Assembly (NCBI GenBank): GCA_001632435.1
Contig: KV424053.1
Coordinates: 1-64,000, forward strand
Source: Calocera cornea HHB12733
Taxonomy: Eukaryota; Basidiomycota; Dacrymycetes; Dacrymycetales; Dacrymycetaceae
Reading direction: 5' to 3'
DNA length: 64,000 nucleotides
The translations under genes and the position numbers were made by a program. Shown piece by piece: positions 32,998 to 43,976 of the stretch. The notes below the pieces were generated by a model. It searched no databases. It saw only the letters and a program-made list of their open reading frames with translations, and was not told the origin of the DNA. Each line of letters opens with the position of its first letter. Positions within the stretch are counted from its first letter, which is position 1.

Positions 32998-34049
32998 ATG
33001 TCACGTCGACGTTCCTATCAGTCTTCCGTAGGCGCCGATGACGTGGATATTCGGCGCAAGCGGTGCGTGTCTCTCACTTAATCCTGTCTTTATACTTATT
33101 ATTGTACAGAAATAAAATCGACGTTTCCGATGAGGTTTTGCCAGATCTGGACCTAACCGATGAACCTGCGCCGTTTAGTGAGCTCCATCCGGACTTCGCG
33201 CCGAAGAAGAAGGCAACAGATGACGACACAGACGATACTATCCGTAGTTCGGATAGTGAAGAACATCGTGCTGAATCGGCGCCACTTGACCTTACTGCGT
33301 TTCAGCCTACCATGCGTCAGCGCATTGACGGAATGCGCAAATACGCGGATCGCTCTCGTGGTGTATTCTATATTACCAAATTCCCGGACGATCTCACATG
33401 GGGCCACCATCAAGCATACAACATGACCAACTACCTTGCGCGTGCTGACAACTATCCCATCGCCGTTTGGGTGCTTGGCCACATTGTCGCGTTGAAATTT
33501 GCGCCAGATTCGAAGAAAATATGGCCCAGCCAGGTCTACGCCAGCGTTCGTCCACTTACTAAGGACGACATGCGCGCAGCAAGTCAGATCCAGAGACTTT
33601 ATTCCCACCCGCGTAAAGGTGCGCCATTTCATCTCTTTTTAGTCTGGATCCTCATTATCCACAGAGTCGGTAGAGAGCGCATTCTCTACTATTATCGCCA
33701 ACAAATTTCAGAATATATATGGCTCAGAGGAACCAGTAAGCACCTAGCGCAATTTACCTTTTTATACATTAACACTATCTCACAGGCTCGCGAATTTGTT
33801 GACGTGTATGATGCACAATTGGGTATGAAACCGAGGAAGGATTTAGCGCACTTTCCAGCTGCGTCCTTGAAGAAGACGGACTTCATTCTCATGGAGATGA
33901 AGGTGAAAAAGCGATTCGACAAAGAAACGGCGCATCTTGCCAAAGGTAAACGACCGTGGTCTATTAACTTCACTTTGAGCGCAGTATTCCTCCTAGAGGA
34001 AGGGACGGGTGCCACTGGAGACGATGACAACGTCTCTTACGGATTTTGA
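32998..34049 (+). CDS. Unknown Helitron-borne protein A
   Basis: The start MSRRRSYQSSVGADDVDIRR splices over a short intron (33064-33110) to NKIDVSDEVLPDLDL. An acidic, disordered N-terminus (DDDTDDTIRSSDSEE) precedes a folded-looking part: MRQRIDGMRKYADRSRGVFY, FPDDLTWGHHQAYNMTNYL, YPIAVWVLGHIVALKF. A second intron probably precedes AREFVDVYDAQLGMKPRKDL and a basic region MEMKVKKRFDKETAHLAKGK. I recognise no family. GCGC sites continue through exons and introns. It may be an accessory transposition protein or a captured host gene. Confidence 0.5.
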
Positions 34050-34262
34050 TGTAGTACATCGACTTGGATTCTAATTTGCGCTAAGTCTGCTTCGAAATGA
34101 TTCTATCTACGGTATAACTACATATTCTGACAAAATGTAATCGCTGCTAAATAATTTGCGCCACATTTGCTTCCTCTAATTTGCCCCCTTGCGCGTTTTG
34201 TGCGAAGGTGGCTGGTTAAAGCTGCGCGTTCACCCCTGCCACGTACCACCACTCACCACAAA

Positions 34263-34466
34263 ATGTCGCGAGGCCATATCGACCCTCTCAACACCTCAAC
34301 CAGCGCCAATCTCACCTTCCACCTTGCGCAGATTGAGGATCTTCGAGACGAGGTAGATGTATTGACCAGGATGCTGGTGGACGCCCAGCTAGCCATCCAG
34401 CAACGAGACCTGGCCATCATCTCCTTGGCTGCCGAGCTCGCTCGCCTTAACCGGCGCACATTGTAG
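34263..34466 (+). CDS. Small coiled-coil protein of the Helitron (67 aa)
   Basis: Reads MSRGHIDPLNTSTSANLTFH and then one long heptad-like helix: LAQIEDLRDEVDVLTRMLVD, AQLAIQQRDLAIISL, AAELARLNRRTL. No family is recognised. Its end (ELARLNRR) resembles the coiled-coil end of unknown protein B (ELKRANRRK), so the two might pair or be related. It may not be an independent gene. Confidence 0.4.
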   Translation: MSRGHIDPLNTSTSANLTFHLAQIEDLRDEVDVLTRMLVDAQLAIQQRDLAIISLAAELARLNRRTL

Positions 34467-34770
34467 ACGAGCATAACAGCGAATTGGCGCCTGTCATACG
34501 CCAACATCACGACCACGATCACTTGCGGCGACACCAATCATATGGCGCAAGTATGCCCTCTGATACCATGATACACTTCTTTGTCGAAGCTGCATACAGT
34601 GGCCTGCGCTGGCCATCACGAATACACGCCAATTGAAGCCGTTGATCAAGAACCCCTGCGCTCTTTTGCTCCCGCTCGAATTGCACCCGCTCGTGCCCTC
34701 ACTTGGCGCGGAGTCCCGTGTCGCCCATGGATCCACCCGTACACTTTCCTTTCCCATCTGGCGCCACTTA
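34467..34770. other. Spacer within the Helitron
   Basis: No gene seen. GCGC sites continue at about 34487, 34545, 34606, 34659, 34707 and 34761, showing that the motif series is not confined to coding sequence. Confidence 0.5.
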
Positions 34771-36307
34771 ATGCCACCGAAACCCGACAAATCGTACAGA
34801 ACAATCGACAGTGGTCTCGGTGTGCCGCGTTCTAGTCTGGACGTGTATCAGCGCCAGCTGATCTACGACGAAGCGGCGCAAGCTGCAGCGTTGTTCGATC
34901 CGATCTTCTCTGATCCTGCTCTGCAGCAAGCCTTGCTGGACGACGCTGCGCAAGCTCCTTCGGACGGCTCCCGCCAACCGGCGCCGGGTCATCAACCTTC
35001 CCCTTCCCGCCACCCTGCGCAAGTTCAACGTTCATCCCAGCAACAAGCCACCACCTCGCGCACTATGCTTCCTCATACCCCACCTCGGACAAACGCGCCG
35101 ACGCAGCCTCTCTCGCCTTGGGGTCGTCCTGCCCAAGACGTTGTATGGACCGGTCCTCTCTTCGTCCCGCCTGCTTTGCGCGAGAGACCTGGCACCTTGG
35201 AGGAGATTCGGTATCAAAGGTGCGCCAATTCGCTCTACGACTTCACACTCTCGCGTTAACTTCTCTTAGTCCTCCTCCCCCATTCGTGATTCCACAAACC
35301 GCTACAGTGGCGCAACCAAGGTGCGCTTGTTACATTTTTCATTTGGCGCCATCTAACGTGCGCCTCTCAGTACCACGGTCCGTTATCCTCGCTACCAACC
35401 ATCTGCCCAACCCGTGCTCGGTCCGTCCAGCCACTCCGGGCCATCTGGCGCAAGTTCTCGTCGTGATAACGCCCCTCCACCTCGTCCATCTGGCGCCGGT
35501 TACAGCTTCACCCGCCCTCCCGAGATCATCGATCACGACGATACTGGTGGCGCATTTGGCAGCTTCCGTCCACTCGACGCCCAGCCATCTCATCCGCCTC
35601 CTGGTCAGACGCTCCCTTCGTCTCTTTCCCCACTCGGCGCCCAGTCTTATCGCCCGCCTCCTGGCCAAACTCTGCATCACAATCAACCTCAATTCGGCGC
35701 CCAGTCTCACCCACCCCCGCCCCCTCACCCACCTCTGCCTCCCCCTGCCCCAATCAGCGCCCATTCATCTCGTCAGCCCTCCGATCGTACACTCCGCCTT
35801 CAAGGGGCGCAACGTAGTCCAACCCAGTCCTACGCTCGTGCTGTTGTCCAATCTCCTACCCACCAAGCTGCGCCAAATACGTATATACCGCCACCTCGTT
35901 TACAGCCCTCCCACACGGCGCAGATTCGTCCGACTTCTTCAGCTTATACGCCGCCGACCCGTCCACAGCCCACGCAAACGGCGCCGACTTCGCGAAACGC
36001 TCCTCCACCGCCTACCAACACGAACTCTGCGCCAAGTTTCCCAACACGTATTCTTCCACCAACTGGAGCGAATCCCCCTGCTGCGCAGAGCGTGTTCACC
36101 TCGCGCCTTCTGGACGACGCAGAAGTATCAGATGACGAGATCGAAGAGTTCTCGGACGAGGAAACCGACCACGCGCCAGTTGTACCGCGTCAACAGGCTG
36201 AGAACATCATCCTCGCCCAGCAGATGATGTTGCGACAAGAGCAACAGAACGCGCGCGATTTGCGTGCTCAGGTGGACGAGCTGAAGAGGGCCAATCGGCG
36301 CAAATGA
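34771..36307 (+). CDS. Unknown Helitron-borne protein B, proline-rich with C-terminal coiled coil
   Basis: Starts MPPKPDKSYRTIDSGLGVPR, with a short helical part (YQRQLIYDEAAQAAALFDP) and PLFVPPALRERPGTLEEIRY. Two short introns follow at about 35220-35390. The rest is a long Pro/Ser/Thr/Gln-rich disordered region, with a loose repeat of about 20 aa around PPPGQTL and GAQS (60-bp period, 35600-35760). An acidic stretch (DDAEVSDDEIEEFSDEETD) and a coiled coil (ILAQQMMLRQEQQNARDLRA, ending ELKRANRRK) close it. No family recognised. It could be a scaffold or Gag-like assembly factor, but nothing proves this. It ends 111 bp from the RPA1-like stop, tail to tail. Confidence 0.5.
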
Positions 36308-36418
36308 GTATACGTTTTCACATCATCCTCACTGTCCTTACTGCTCAGTTCATCTTGCGCAAATTGTATTTCAGTCATTTCCTGCTCTTAATAAAACAAT
36401 TTGCGCCTAATGCTACCC

Positions 36419-38897
36419 TTACACTTGACCACCCTCCCAGTCGATCTTCACGGCGATCCAATTCTCCGCCCCTTTGTACTGGCGCCAAGTCAGAACATTG
36501 ACAATACCTTGCACCAAAAGCTTACCGGTCCCTTTGTCACTGTCGATATCTGCAGAGTCACCATGTATCTATACGAACTCAACAGGCGCAGGCTCTCTCT
36601 GAATTGATCGCGATTCTTAGGCTGTCCCACTTGTTAACTAGCGCATATTTCGTCCCCGAAAAACGTACCTGCAATGCAATAGCCAACATGTCACTCGCGC
36701 CCAGTGAAAACAGATTCTTCGTGACACCGTTGAACGCCGTGATCCAGTGCTTCGTACCCGTTGTGTCGGTTAGAATCACATTAAGACGGTACCTGGCGCA
36801 AGTTATTAAGCCAAATCCGCGCCCCTTTCAACGATACGTACTTGATGGACGGTGACGCATACACCTTATCGCAATTCGAGCATATGTAGAGAAGCCCGTC
36901 CGCCGTACGCTCGGCAACTCGCGCCATTTTGTTGCAAGCTGGGTCGGGACATGCAAAGTACACATAAGGCTTGTCGTCCGGAAAGCAAATCGTCCCACGG
37001 ATCTTCACGATATCTGGCGTCTCCTTCAAACCCAACTCGCGCGATCTGATCTGAGGGATGGTAAGGAGGTTGATGTGGTGTGGCATCGTAAGAAGGGGCG
37101 CCCCGTCAGCGCTGAATGTGCCAGTAATGAGACGCGCCGTGTGCGTCAATGACTCCGGAGAGTCATACCTATTCTGCAATGAGCACTCCCGAATGACCAA
37201 CCGGCGCAATGTCTTACCACGCCTTCAACGCAACATGCGCCGCGTTATCAGGCTCGAACGTGAGCACCGTTCCACCAGGCTGCGTCTTCAGGCTCGTGCT
37301 TCCACGGAATTGATCAATAAGCGCGCCTTTGATGGTGACGACTTGACCTTCCCGCATCTGCAATTGATCCATATACGGCTGTCCAAATGCGCAAAGTCGG
37401 ACGTAAACGAGCGAATCATCGTACAAGTACACATCGACGCGATCCACGTTCTCCAAAGGCGTATTGTATTTCTGCCTCAAATCAGCCATCTGCGCCGCTT
37501 GTTTCAACAACTGGCGCACCGTGCCTCCCCTAGCAACTTTACTCGTCTTGCCTAGCATCGGCTCCCCCACTCTGACAATGATCGCAACCACATCTAACCA
37601 GGTTAATTGGCGCCATTTTCAGCTGTGCGAATAGTACTAACCCACTAGCCGATTAGCCGGAAGAGGTTCAAGTGTGTTGAGGCGCCTATACTCGAAGAAC
37701 GCCGCAGGGATGATATCGTTATCAGGTACAGCGACGCAAGTCGTCCGTTCCATGATCTGGACTTGATAGAGGTGGTTCGCCCTCGTGTACCTCAAATCGG
37801 CGCGATTGAGACCAATACGAGAAAATTGATAAAGCTGCGCCAGTTATTAGCACCATTCACCGATATACCTGCTTCCCACCTTTCCGACTTCAAGTCGCGC
37901 CATTTTCGAGGCAAACCCATCCCACGCAACACCATCGATTGCAGCCTGTCAAAGAAATCAGCGCGAAGTTCTGCTACTTGAAAGAAAGAGATTTACAAAT
38001 TCGTCGTGCATTGTCCACATCACACGCTCGCGCATGTTCTTCCCATGTTGCACCATTTGAATCGGCGTCATCTTGCTAATGCGTGCGATTATATACCACC
38101 TGGCGCAAGTTTAATAACACAATATGCGCCAAGTTACTTGTACTCACTCTCCAAGGATCGGCCCCAGTTCTCGAATTCCCATCCGCACAGGAGGCCCCTC
38201 GCGCAACGTTAACTTCCCCGCACCATACAGCCGTCCTGCCATTTGCGTCTCGTACTTCAGTCCTTTAATCTTGCCCGTTGCATGACTCGGAGAAGGCACC
38301 GTCCGCTGCTGAACCATATTCTGCGCGTAGTCGACACCTTGCGGATACGGAATCGGCGCTTGACCAGGGAAACCTTGCGCCAGGTGATCGTTCGATCCCA
38401 ACGCGCCTTGTCCTTCCTCAAACGGAAGTACGATCCTTTGGGGCTTGCCAATGACTCCCTGTTCCTGACGCAGAAACGTGACTTTGTCCACAATGACCAC
38501 CCTGCGCAGATTGTTAGCTGCCCGCAGAACTTGCGCCTATTGACACGTACTTCACCGTTCTCCCGACCACAAACATCTGCTCAAACCCCTCGATCTCCAC
38601 GACTGAATACGGCGGCAAGGCGTGCTCCAGCATACGACGAGTAAGGTCGCGCCCGGCAATAACTTGCGCGCAGTGTACACCATCGCTGATCAACAGCCTA
38701 TCAAACCATCAGCCAAATCGGCGCGTATTGAGGAGCATATACAGTACTCACGTTAGGCGGGGTGGCACGAAAGACGTGCCATCCACCTTCTTGAACTCGC
38801 TTGTCTCGAGTACTTGGACGGCGCCCATCCAGTTATCTGGCCAGCCTGTCGTCATCGTAGAGATAGCAGCCGGCGCCAGTGGCTTGTGAAGATCCAT
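36419..38897 (-). CDS. RPA1-like ssDNA-binding protein of the Helitron
   Basis: Exons read by eye give the full domain order of replication protein A 70-kDa subunit. 70N: MGAVQVLETSEFKKVDG, LLISDGVHCAQVIAG, VVEIEGFEQMFVVGRTVK. DBD-A: WYIIARISKMTPIQMVQ and LYQFSRIGLNRADLRYT. DBD-B: VDVYLYDDSLVYVRLCAFGQ and VVTIKGALIDQFRGSTSL. DBD-C has IKYV-type strands with a C4 zinc site, YFACPDPACNKMA... LYICSNCDKVY, then LNVILTDTTGTKHWITAF and a last exon ending WIAVKIDWEGGQV. RPA coats ssDNA during replication; Helitron copies presumably protect the transposition intermediate. Several introns end in the GCGC motif (TTGCGCCAG, CTGCGCAG). It is not the host gene, as it lies inside the GCGC-dense unit. Confidence 0.85.
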
Positions 38898-39287
38898 TTG
38901 AAGTCAATCTGCGCAAATTAGGTTGAGACAATCTAGCCGACGTAGTGGAAAGGCAGCGGACGCGACGACAGAGCGCGTGGGTAGTACAGTCACACGCACG
39001 GGATCTAAATCGGCGCTTTTTGCCTCCGTGCACCCCTTTCCCCTCATCGCACCGCTTACCCCAACCCCGTTGCACAGGGGGTGCGCGGAGCGCTTGGCTA
39101 TACAACGCACCGTTGCTCCCAAGGCTCGACGTAAATTATGAAAAGGATAGTATTGCCGCCTCTCAGTCCTACAATGTGAAAAGAAAACTGTCAAATCGCT
39201 GTAGTTGACAACCCCGTCCTATGGAAGGTACAACCCTGATCGCTGAATCGATGGGTAAAGGGAAAAGAAAGAAAGGAGAGTGCATTT
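38898..39287. other. Right edge of the Helitron and adjoining flank
   Basis: GCGC sites occur at about 38911, 38971, 39014, 39080 and 39087, then none for about 250 bp, so the element's 3' end probably lies near 39090-39150. An imperfect inverted pair CCGTGCACCCC (about 39027) and GGGGTGCGCGG (about 39076) is a possible 3' hairpin, but I see no clear CTRR end after it. Confidence 0.4.
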
Positions 39288-40363
39288 TCAGCTAGGAGGA
39301 GCAAGGGTCTGCTCTCCGTCGCTAACAACAGCGGTATATGCGGGCGCCTTCTCGTTCTCCTTGACCTCGAAGATCCGCTCAACAATAATCGGCTCGGACT
39401 CCTCCTCATCCTCAGGCAGCCTAATGCCCCTCTCGCGGCGGGTGAACGAGCGATATGCCAGAATACCCATCACGAAGATGACGCGAATGAGGGCACCGAT
39501 GCCGAGACCGAGGACGAAGGCAACGATGCGACCTTCGACAGGACCAAGGATGTAGAGAGCGTGCATGATCCGGCGGGAGAAGGGCTTCTTGTGCCAATCG
39601 CCGCCCCGGTGGTGGTGGAAGCGGTGGTGCCTATCCTGCCCCTGGTGGTGGAAGGGCATGGGCCAGCGAGCATCGGGTTTGCGCATGACGTGGTCATACT
39701 CGGTGTTCACAGGGGTGGCGATCGGGGGATAGGCAGCCTCGCCAGCCATTGCAGGCGGGTTATGGTGGGGGTGACCATGAGGGTGGAACGGCTGGATGGG
39801 CGAAAGACCGAGAGCTTCGCGCACGTTGTTCGCAAAGCGGTTGAAGGAGGCCTTCCAAGACTTCCTCTGGCAGTGGCCTTTCTTGCCCCACACTAGGCTT
39901 TCAGACTGGGGACGGTGCCTCCAGACCGCGCCTTGACCGTGCTCGACCTCGGGATGGGTCATCACCCAATGGCGGAACGCATCCCCGCGCTCAGGAGCGG
40001 CGATGGGACCTTCGAAGATAACAGCTCCCTGCTCGCCCGCGGCCGGTCGATAGACCCAGTGCGCGGGCTTCTCGTTCGGAACCTCGGCGAGCTGGATGGT
40101 GGGGTGGCGGGCTTCACCAGATCCGCTCACAAAGCCATACCCGGAGACACGGATGGGTACGTGCGGGCGTGCCTCAGTGTACTTGAGCGCTTCTTCGAGA
40201 GAGATGGGAGCTGCGGGCGAGGCGACGAAGACATCAACTCGCAGGGGCGCTGCGCTCGCTTGGAGTGCTGCAAGACGGGTCAATACAGTTGCTATATGCA
40301 GGTCAACATTGGCAACTCACCGAGCGCAGCGACGCCGACGACACCAGCAGAGAAGAACTTCAT
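39288..40363 (-). CDS. Predicted secreted/type I membrane protein, basidiomycete-specific
   Basis: The start MKFFSAGVVGVAAL splices over one intron (near 40270-40320) to LQASAAPLRVDVFVASP, a good signal peptide with an AxA-type cleavage site. The lumenal part includes PIRVSGYGFVSGSGEARHP, AGEQGAVIFEGPIAAPE and a His-rich stretch (HHQGQDRHHRFHHHRGGDWH). A single transmembrane helix IVAFVLGLGIGALIRVIFVM and an acidic cytosolic tail (LPEDEEESEPIIVERIFEV) close the protein at APPS. No family recognised. The His-rich region might bind metal. It is next to the Helitron, but its composition is that of the host. Confidence 0.75.
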
Positions 40364-40805
40364 TCAAAGTCGCTGGGTGGAACGGTGCGTTGTACACAGA
40401 GATGATGGGAGAGCAGGTCTAAGGGAATGACAGTCGAGGGCAGGGGGAGCGAGACAGTAGGTGCCGGGAGGAGGGCTGACCTGCTGGCTCCACTTATGGA
40501 CGGCACAGCCACCCAAGGCTGCGCAGTGTGAGACATCCGCTGACGCCACGTTTCGCTGTCACCCGCCACGCGCTGGAATGTTATTTTTGGCCACGGCTGG
40601 CAAGGGTCAAATTCAGCCATCAAAGGGCTTTTCTACAGAATTCGAGGCGGGTAGTACTAGGAAGATCATACGAGTACAGGTATGCAATGCGCGTGAATGA
40701 TGGTGTCTACGGTCGTTGCGGGAATTGCGAAGTGACATGCGCGTAATAACAGACATGGTGCGGAGGTTTCCAACTTCAGAACAATCACCAAGAAGATGCG
40801 TTCAT
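40364..40805. other. Divergent-to-tail spacer, no gene seen
   Basis: Promoter region of the membrane-protein gene on the left and 3' flank of the Sqs1-like gene on the right. Short ORFs here have no recognisable features. Confidence 0.5.
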
Positions 40806-43800
40806 TCAAAGCGCTGCGCCCAATCCCAGCTTGGTACGCTTGATGCGCGCCGTAAGGGGATCGATAATGCCCCCTGCAGTGAGTCCGATCCTGTCTCCTT
40901 CGGACCATCTAGATCGCCAATCATCAGGAATTGGCTGCAAGTTTCAACAGCAGCACGTACCCCATCATCTGTAACATCTTGTAGCCCACATTCGTATCCG
41001 CAATCTTTGCGGCCTTGGCACCGACAATCTCGCCCTCACCATGGTGCGCATTGCTCTTCCCGCCACCCTTGTCCTTACGCTGCTTGCCCTGCATAGCCTT
41101 GTTGAACTCGGCCATATTACTGCCCGGTCCCGAGTTCTTGCTTGCCCGCAGAATGCGCTCCACTCTCTTCTCATTGATGGCGATGCCCGAGCGGGTCGTC
41201 TTGGTCAAGATCGGGAACCGGTCCGTACCTTTTCCTTTGCTCTGGCTCTTGAGTTTGAAGCAGTCCGCCAGCAGGTGCACGCGCCGCCGGCTTTCCTTGT
41301 CCATTGCAGGCAGGGTCATGGTCGTCTTGCCCAGGTCGCGAAGGAAGACGCGGATCATACGCTCGAGCGAGAACATGTCCGTGACATCCTCGAATTCGGC
41401 CTCGAACTCCGAGTCGGTCTCGGAGGTGTCCGATTCATCGGGGTTTGACTTGCCCTTCTTGCCCTTGCCCTTGTCTTTCGAGGCCGTCTTGAAGGGGTTG
41501 CCGAGCTGCCGCTTCCGCTCCAAGGCACGAGCACGCTTGTAGTCGGCCTTCTTAGCACGATCCTTGTCCCATAGTATCTGAAGCTCGGGTGGCAGATCGT
41601 TACGCTTCCGGTTCTTGCTCTTGACTGCAACCCGCCATTAGTACCATCGCGAGTAGCAGTCGGATCAACTCACGAATGGAGCTGGCGAACAGCGCATCGT
41701 CCATATCCACAATCCCACCCAAGTTTCCGTCCCGGATGGCGCTGAACAGCTTCTTCCTGCTCTTCCGATCCCCCTTCAGCAGCTCGTCATTCCCATCCAG
41801 CACAGCCTGGATCTCATCCACCAGGTTCCCATCCTTATCATCCCATGCAAAGCCGCCCTCGAACATCTCCTCGTCATCGGAGGACTCCTCCTCGTCGTAG
41901 TTCAGCCGCCACTTCTTCTTCTTGCTCGCGGTGGCTTTGGCGGCGGCAGCTTTGGCGCGGACAAGGCGCGCCTGGAACCCGCCTGATGGGCCGGCGACGG
42001 GCTGTCCGTCCTCCCCGAGTGCTTCCTCCTCGTCATCGTCCTCATCCAACTCGTCAATCTCCTCATCATCGTCACTCTCCCCCAGCAGCTCTTTCTCCGC
42101 CTCCCTCAGCACCTCATCCAGATCCTCGCTCTCGCTCTCGCTCCCGCTAACCTCCTCATCCGAAGAGCTCTTATCCCCATTCTCCCTCTTGATCCTCTCC
42201 TCCACGTCCAAATCCGCAATGCTCAACTGCTGTGCCCCCCACCCCAGGGCAAATCTCGCCATGGCGTCCTCGTCAAGCATGTCTATATCCATCGTCGCAA
42301 GCGCGTCCGACAGACTCCCTGCGGCCATCTTATCAGCAGCGGCGGTGAACTCCAGCTCGTCTTCCTCGTCGTCAGAGTCGCTGTCCTCCTCCTCTTCACC
42401 GCCAGGAACGCGCACAGGCGGACCATCGGTGCCCCACTCAAGGTCAGAGTCACCCACGCGTGGCCCCGCCTCTTCCCCACCGGGCATGGACAGTTTGGTC
42501 CGCTGACGCAGGGCGGCGCGCCGCAGGCGCTTGATCTCTTTCCGCTTGAGGGACGTGGATTTGCCCTTTGAGGAGGAGACATTGCGGGGCGAGGAGAAGG
42601 TCGGGGAGAAGGCGAAGGTTTCGAATGTAGGGACGGCGGCGGCGGCTGCATCGGGGAAGGCGGAGGGGACGGCTTCCTCCACCTGGGCTTGTACCGGTGT
42701 CGCCTCGGTTGTATCGACGGCAGGAATTGGCGCAGGAGCGGGCACAGAAACCACTTCAGCCGTGTCGACGACAGGAGCAGGCGCAGCAAGCACCTCCGCC
42801 GTTTCAACAAGAGGAGCAGGAGCCACCTCAGCTGGCTCAACAGCGGGAGCCACAACCTCCGCCTGCAGGGCCTTAACAATCTCCTCCAGGCCCAGCCCCA
42901 CCGCCGCTCCCTCCCTAACCTCACCCACCATCTCACAAGGTGTAGAAGCAGCCGAAGTGGTGCCCTCCGCTGCCTTGCCCACAAAGCCCTTGAGGAGGCC
43001 CGAGAGCACCGAGGCGGTCGGGAAGCGGTCCGGGGTGGCGGCGCGGGAGGGGTCGAGGGAGTGGATGAGGGAGTGGGGTTGGGGGATAGTAGGGATGGCA
43101 GGGATGACAGGGAGAGTGGGGGGGAGGGAGGTGGTTGGCAGAGCGGTGGGTGCAGGCGCAGATTCGGGCGCGGGCAGGGGTGCTGGGACGGGAAGGGGTG
43201 CAGCGGGTAAAGCGGGGGACGGACCCATGCTGGCCACCTGGCTCCTCTGTGCCGGCGCAACGTACACCACCTCATCTTCCTCTTCCGAGTCAATCTCCAT
43301 CGCTCCCACCGACTTTGGCAGCTCCACCGTAATAGTCCTCGTCGTCGTCGTAGCCTGGAGGAAGATGCCCGGCATCACACTCTGGGCGACGAGTTCCTCC
43401 AGTGTGTCCCTAGGTGTTTGGATACCAGAAGGAGCACCAGAGGGCTGGGCGGAATCATGCTCCACCGCGCGCTCTATCTCGGCCGCACGCTCGAAGGCCT
43501 TTGCAAGCCAGTCGGCGGTGGCTTCCTGGTCCTCGTCTGAACCAAGAATCTCAAATTCTGAAAGTGGGATAAGGGAAAAGGGACAACGCACCGGCATCCT
43601 GCACCTCCGCCTTGAGCAGCTCGTCCCGCTCCTCAAACAGCGTCCCGGCCTTGACGAACACGATGGGCTTGAGCAGCGGCCTCTGGCTCTGCCTCGGATC
43701 GCGCTCCCTCTCCCTCCCTCGCCCACCACCGCCAGAGTCGAGCACGGACCCCCCGCCCCCGCCGATCGGCCGCGCCCACTCGTACCCCCGGTCGTCTTCG

Positions 43801-43976
43801 GGCATCGCCCGGTAGCCTAGGCCGCCGCCTCGCTTCCCACGCCCAGAAGGAGGTGTGTAGCCCCGACCCCGACCGCTGGGCGGGGTGAACGCTCCACGGA
43901 AAGGGGAGAAGCCGCGCTGACCGCCTCCGCCTCTGCCTCTGTAGGGCGAAGGATAGGAGATTCCAAGTTCAGCCAT
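40806..43976 (-). CDS. SQS1: Sqs1-like R3H/G-patch protein
   Basis: The N-terminus is an RG-rich, low-complexity part (PPSGRGRGYTPPSGRGKRGG) and QRPLLKPIVFVKAGTLFEE, typical of Sqs1 homologues. A long Pro/Ala-rich and then very acidic middle follows (DEEDELEFTAAADKMAAG, SDDDEEIDELDEDDDEEE). The C-terminus has an R3H-like domain: LERMIRVFLRDLGKTTMTLP, RRRVHLLADCFKLKSQSKG. The G-patch is NVGYKMLQMMG, an intron, then IGLTAGGIIDPLTARIKRTK and LGLGAAL. Sqs1 stimulates the DEAH helicase Prp43 in pre-rRNA processing and splicing. Start uncertain: a 71-aa RG-rich ORF (44001-44216, MYRGQNTPRGGRGTPGG) directly upstream may be the real first exon, but I could not join it in frame. Confidence 0.8.

Larger units (their letters stand above)
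25870..39100 (+). mobile_element. Helitron-type rolling-circle transposon, about 13 kb (ends approximate)
   Basis: The unit is defined by its genes (Rep-helicase, two RPA-like proteins, three unknowns) and by an abrupt rise in GCGC sites that starts near 25990 and stops near 39090. Orientation is taken from the Rep-helicase. Rep, helicase and companion RPA genes are the gene set of autonomous Helitrons, best known from plants for the RPA part. The Rep-helicase ORF is uninterrupted, which suggests recent activity. I did not find certain 5'-TC and CTRR-3' termini or a 3' hairpin, and Helitrons leave no target duplication, so the borders are estimates. It sits between the SSE1 promoter and the 3' end of the gene at 39288-40363. 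Confidence 0.75.

Noticed and set aside
36419..38897. Host RPA1 gene captured or neighbouring by chance
   Set aside because: Introns and exons share the GCGC pattern of the element and the gene lies wholly within it, so it is treated as element-borne; a genome search for a second RPA1 would settle this.
42531..43820. 429-aa plus-strand ORF antisense to the Sqs1-like gene
   Set aside because: Low-complexity mirror of the Pro/Ala and acidic regions of the real gene.
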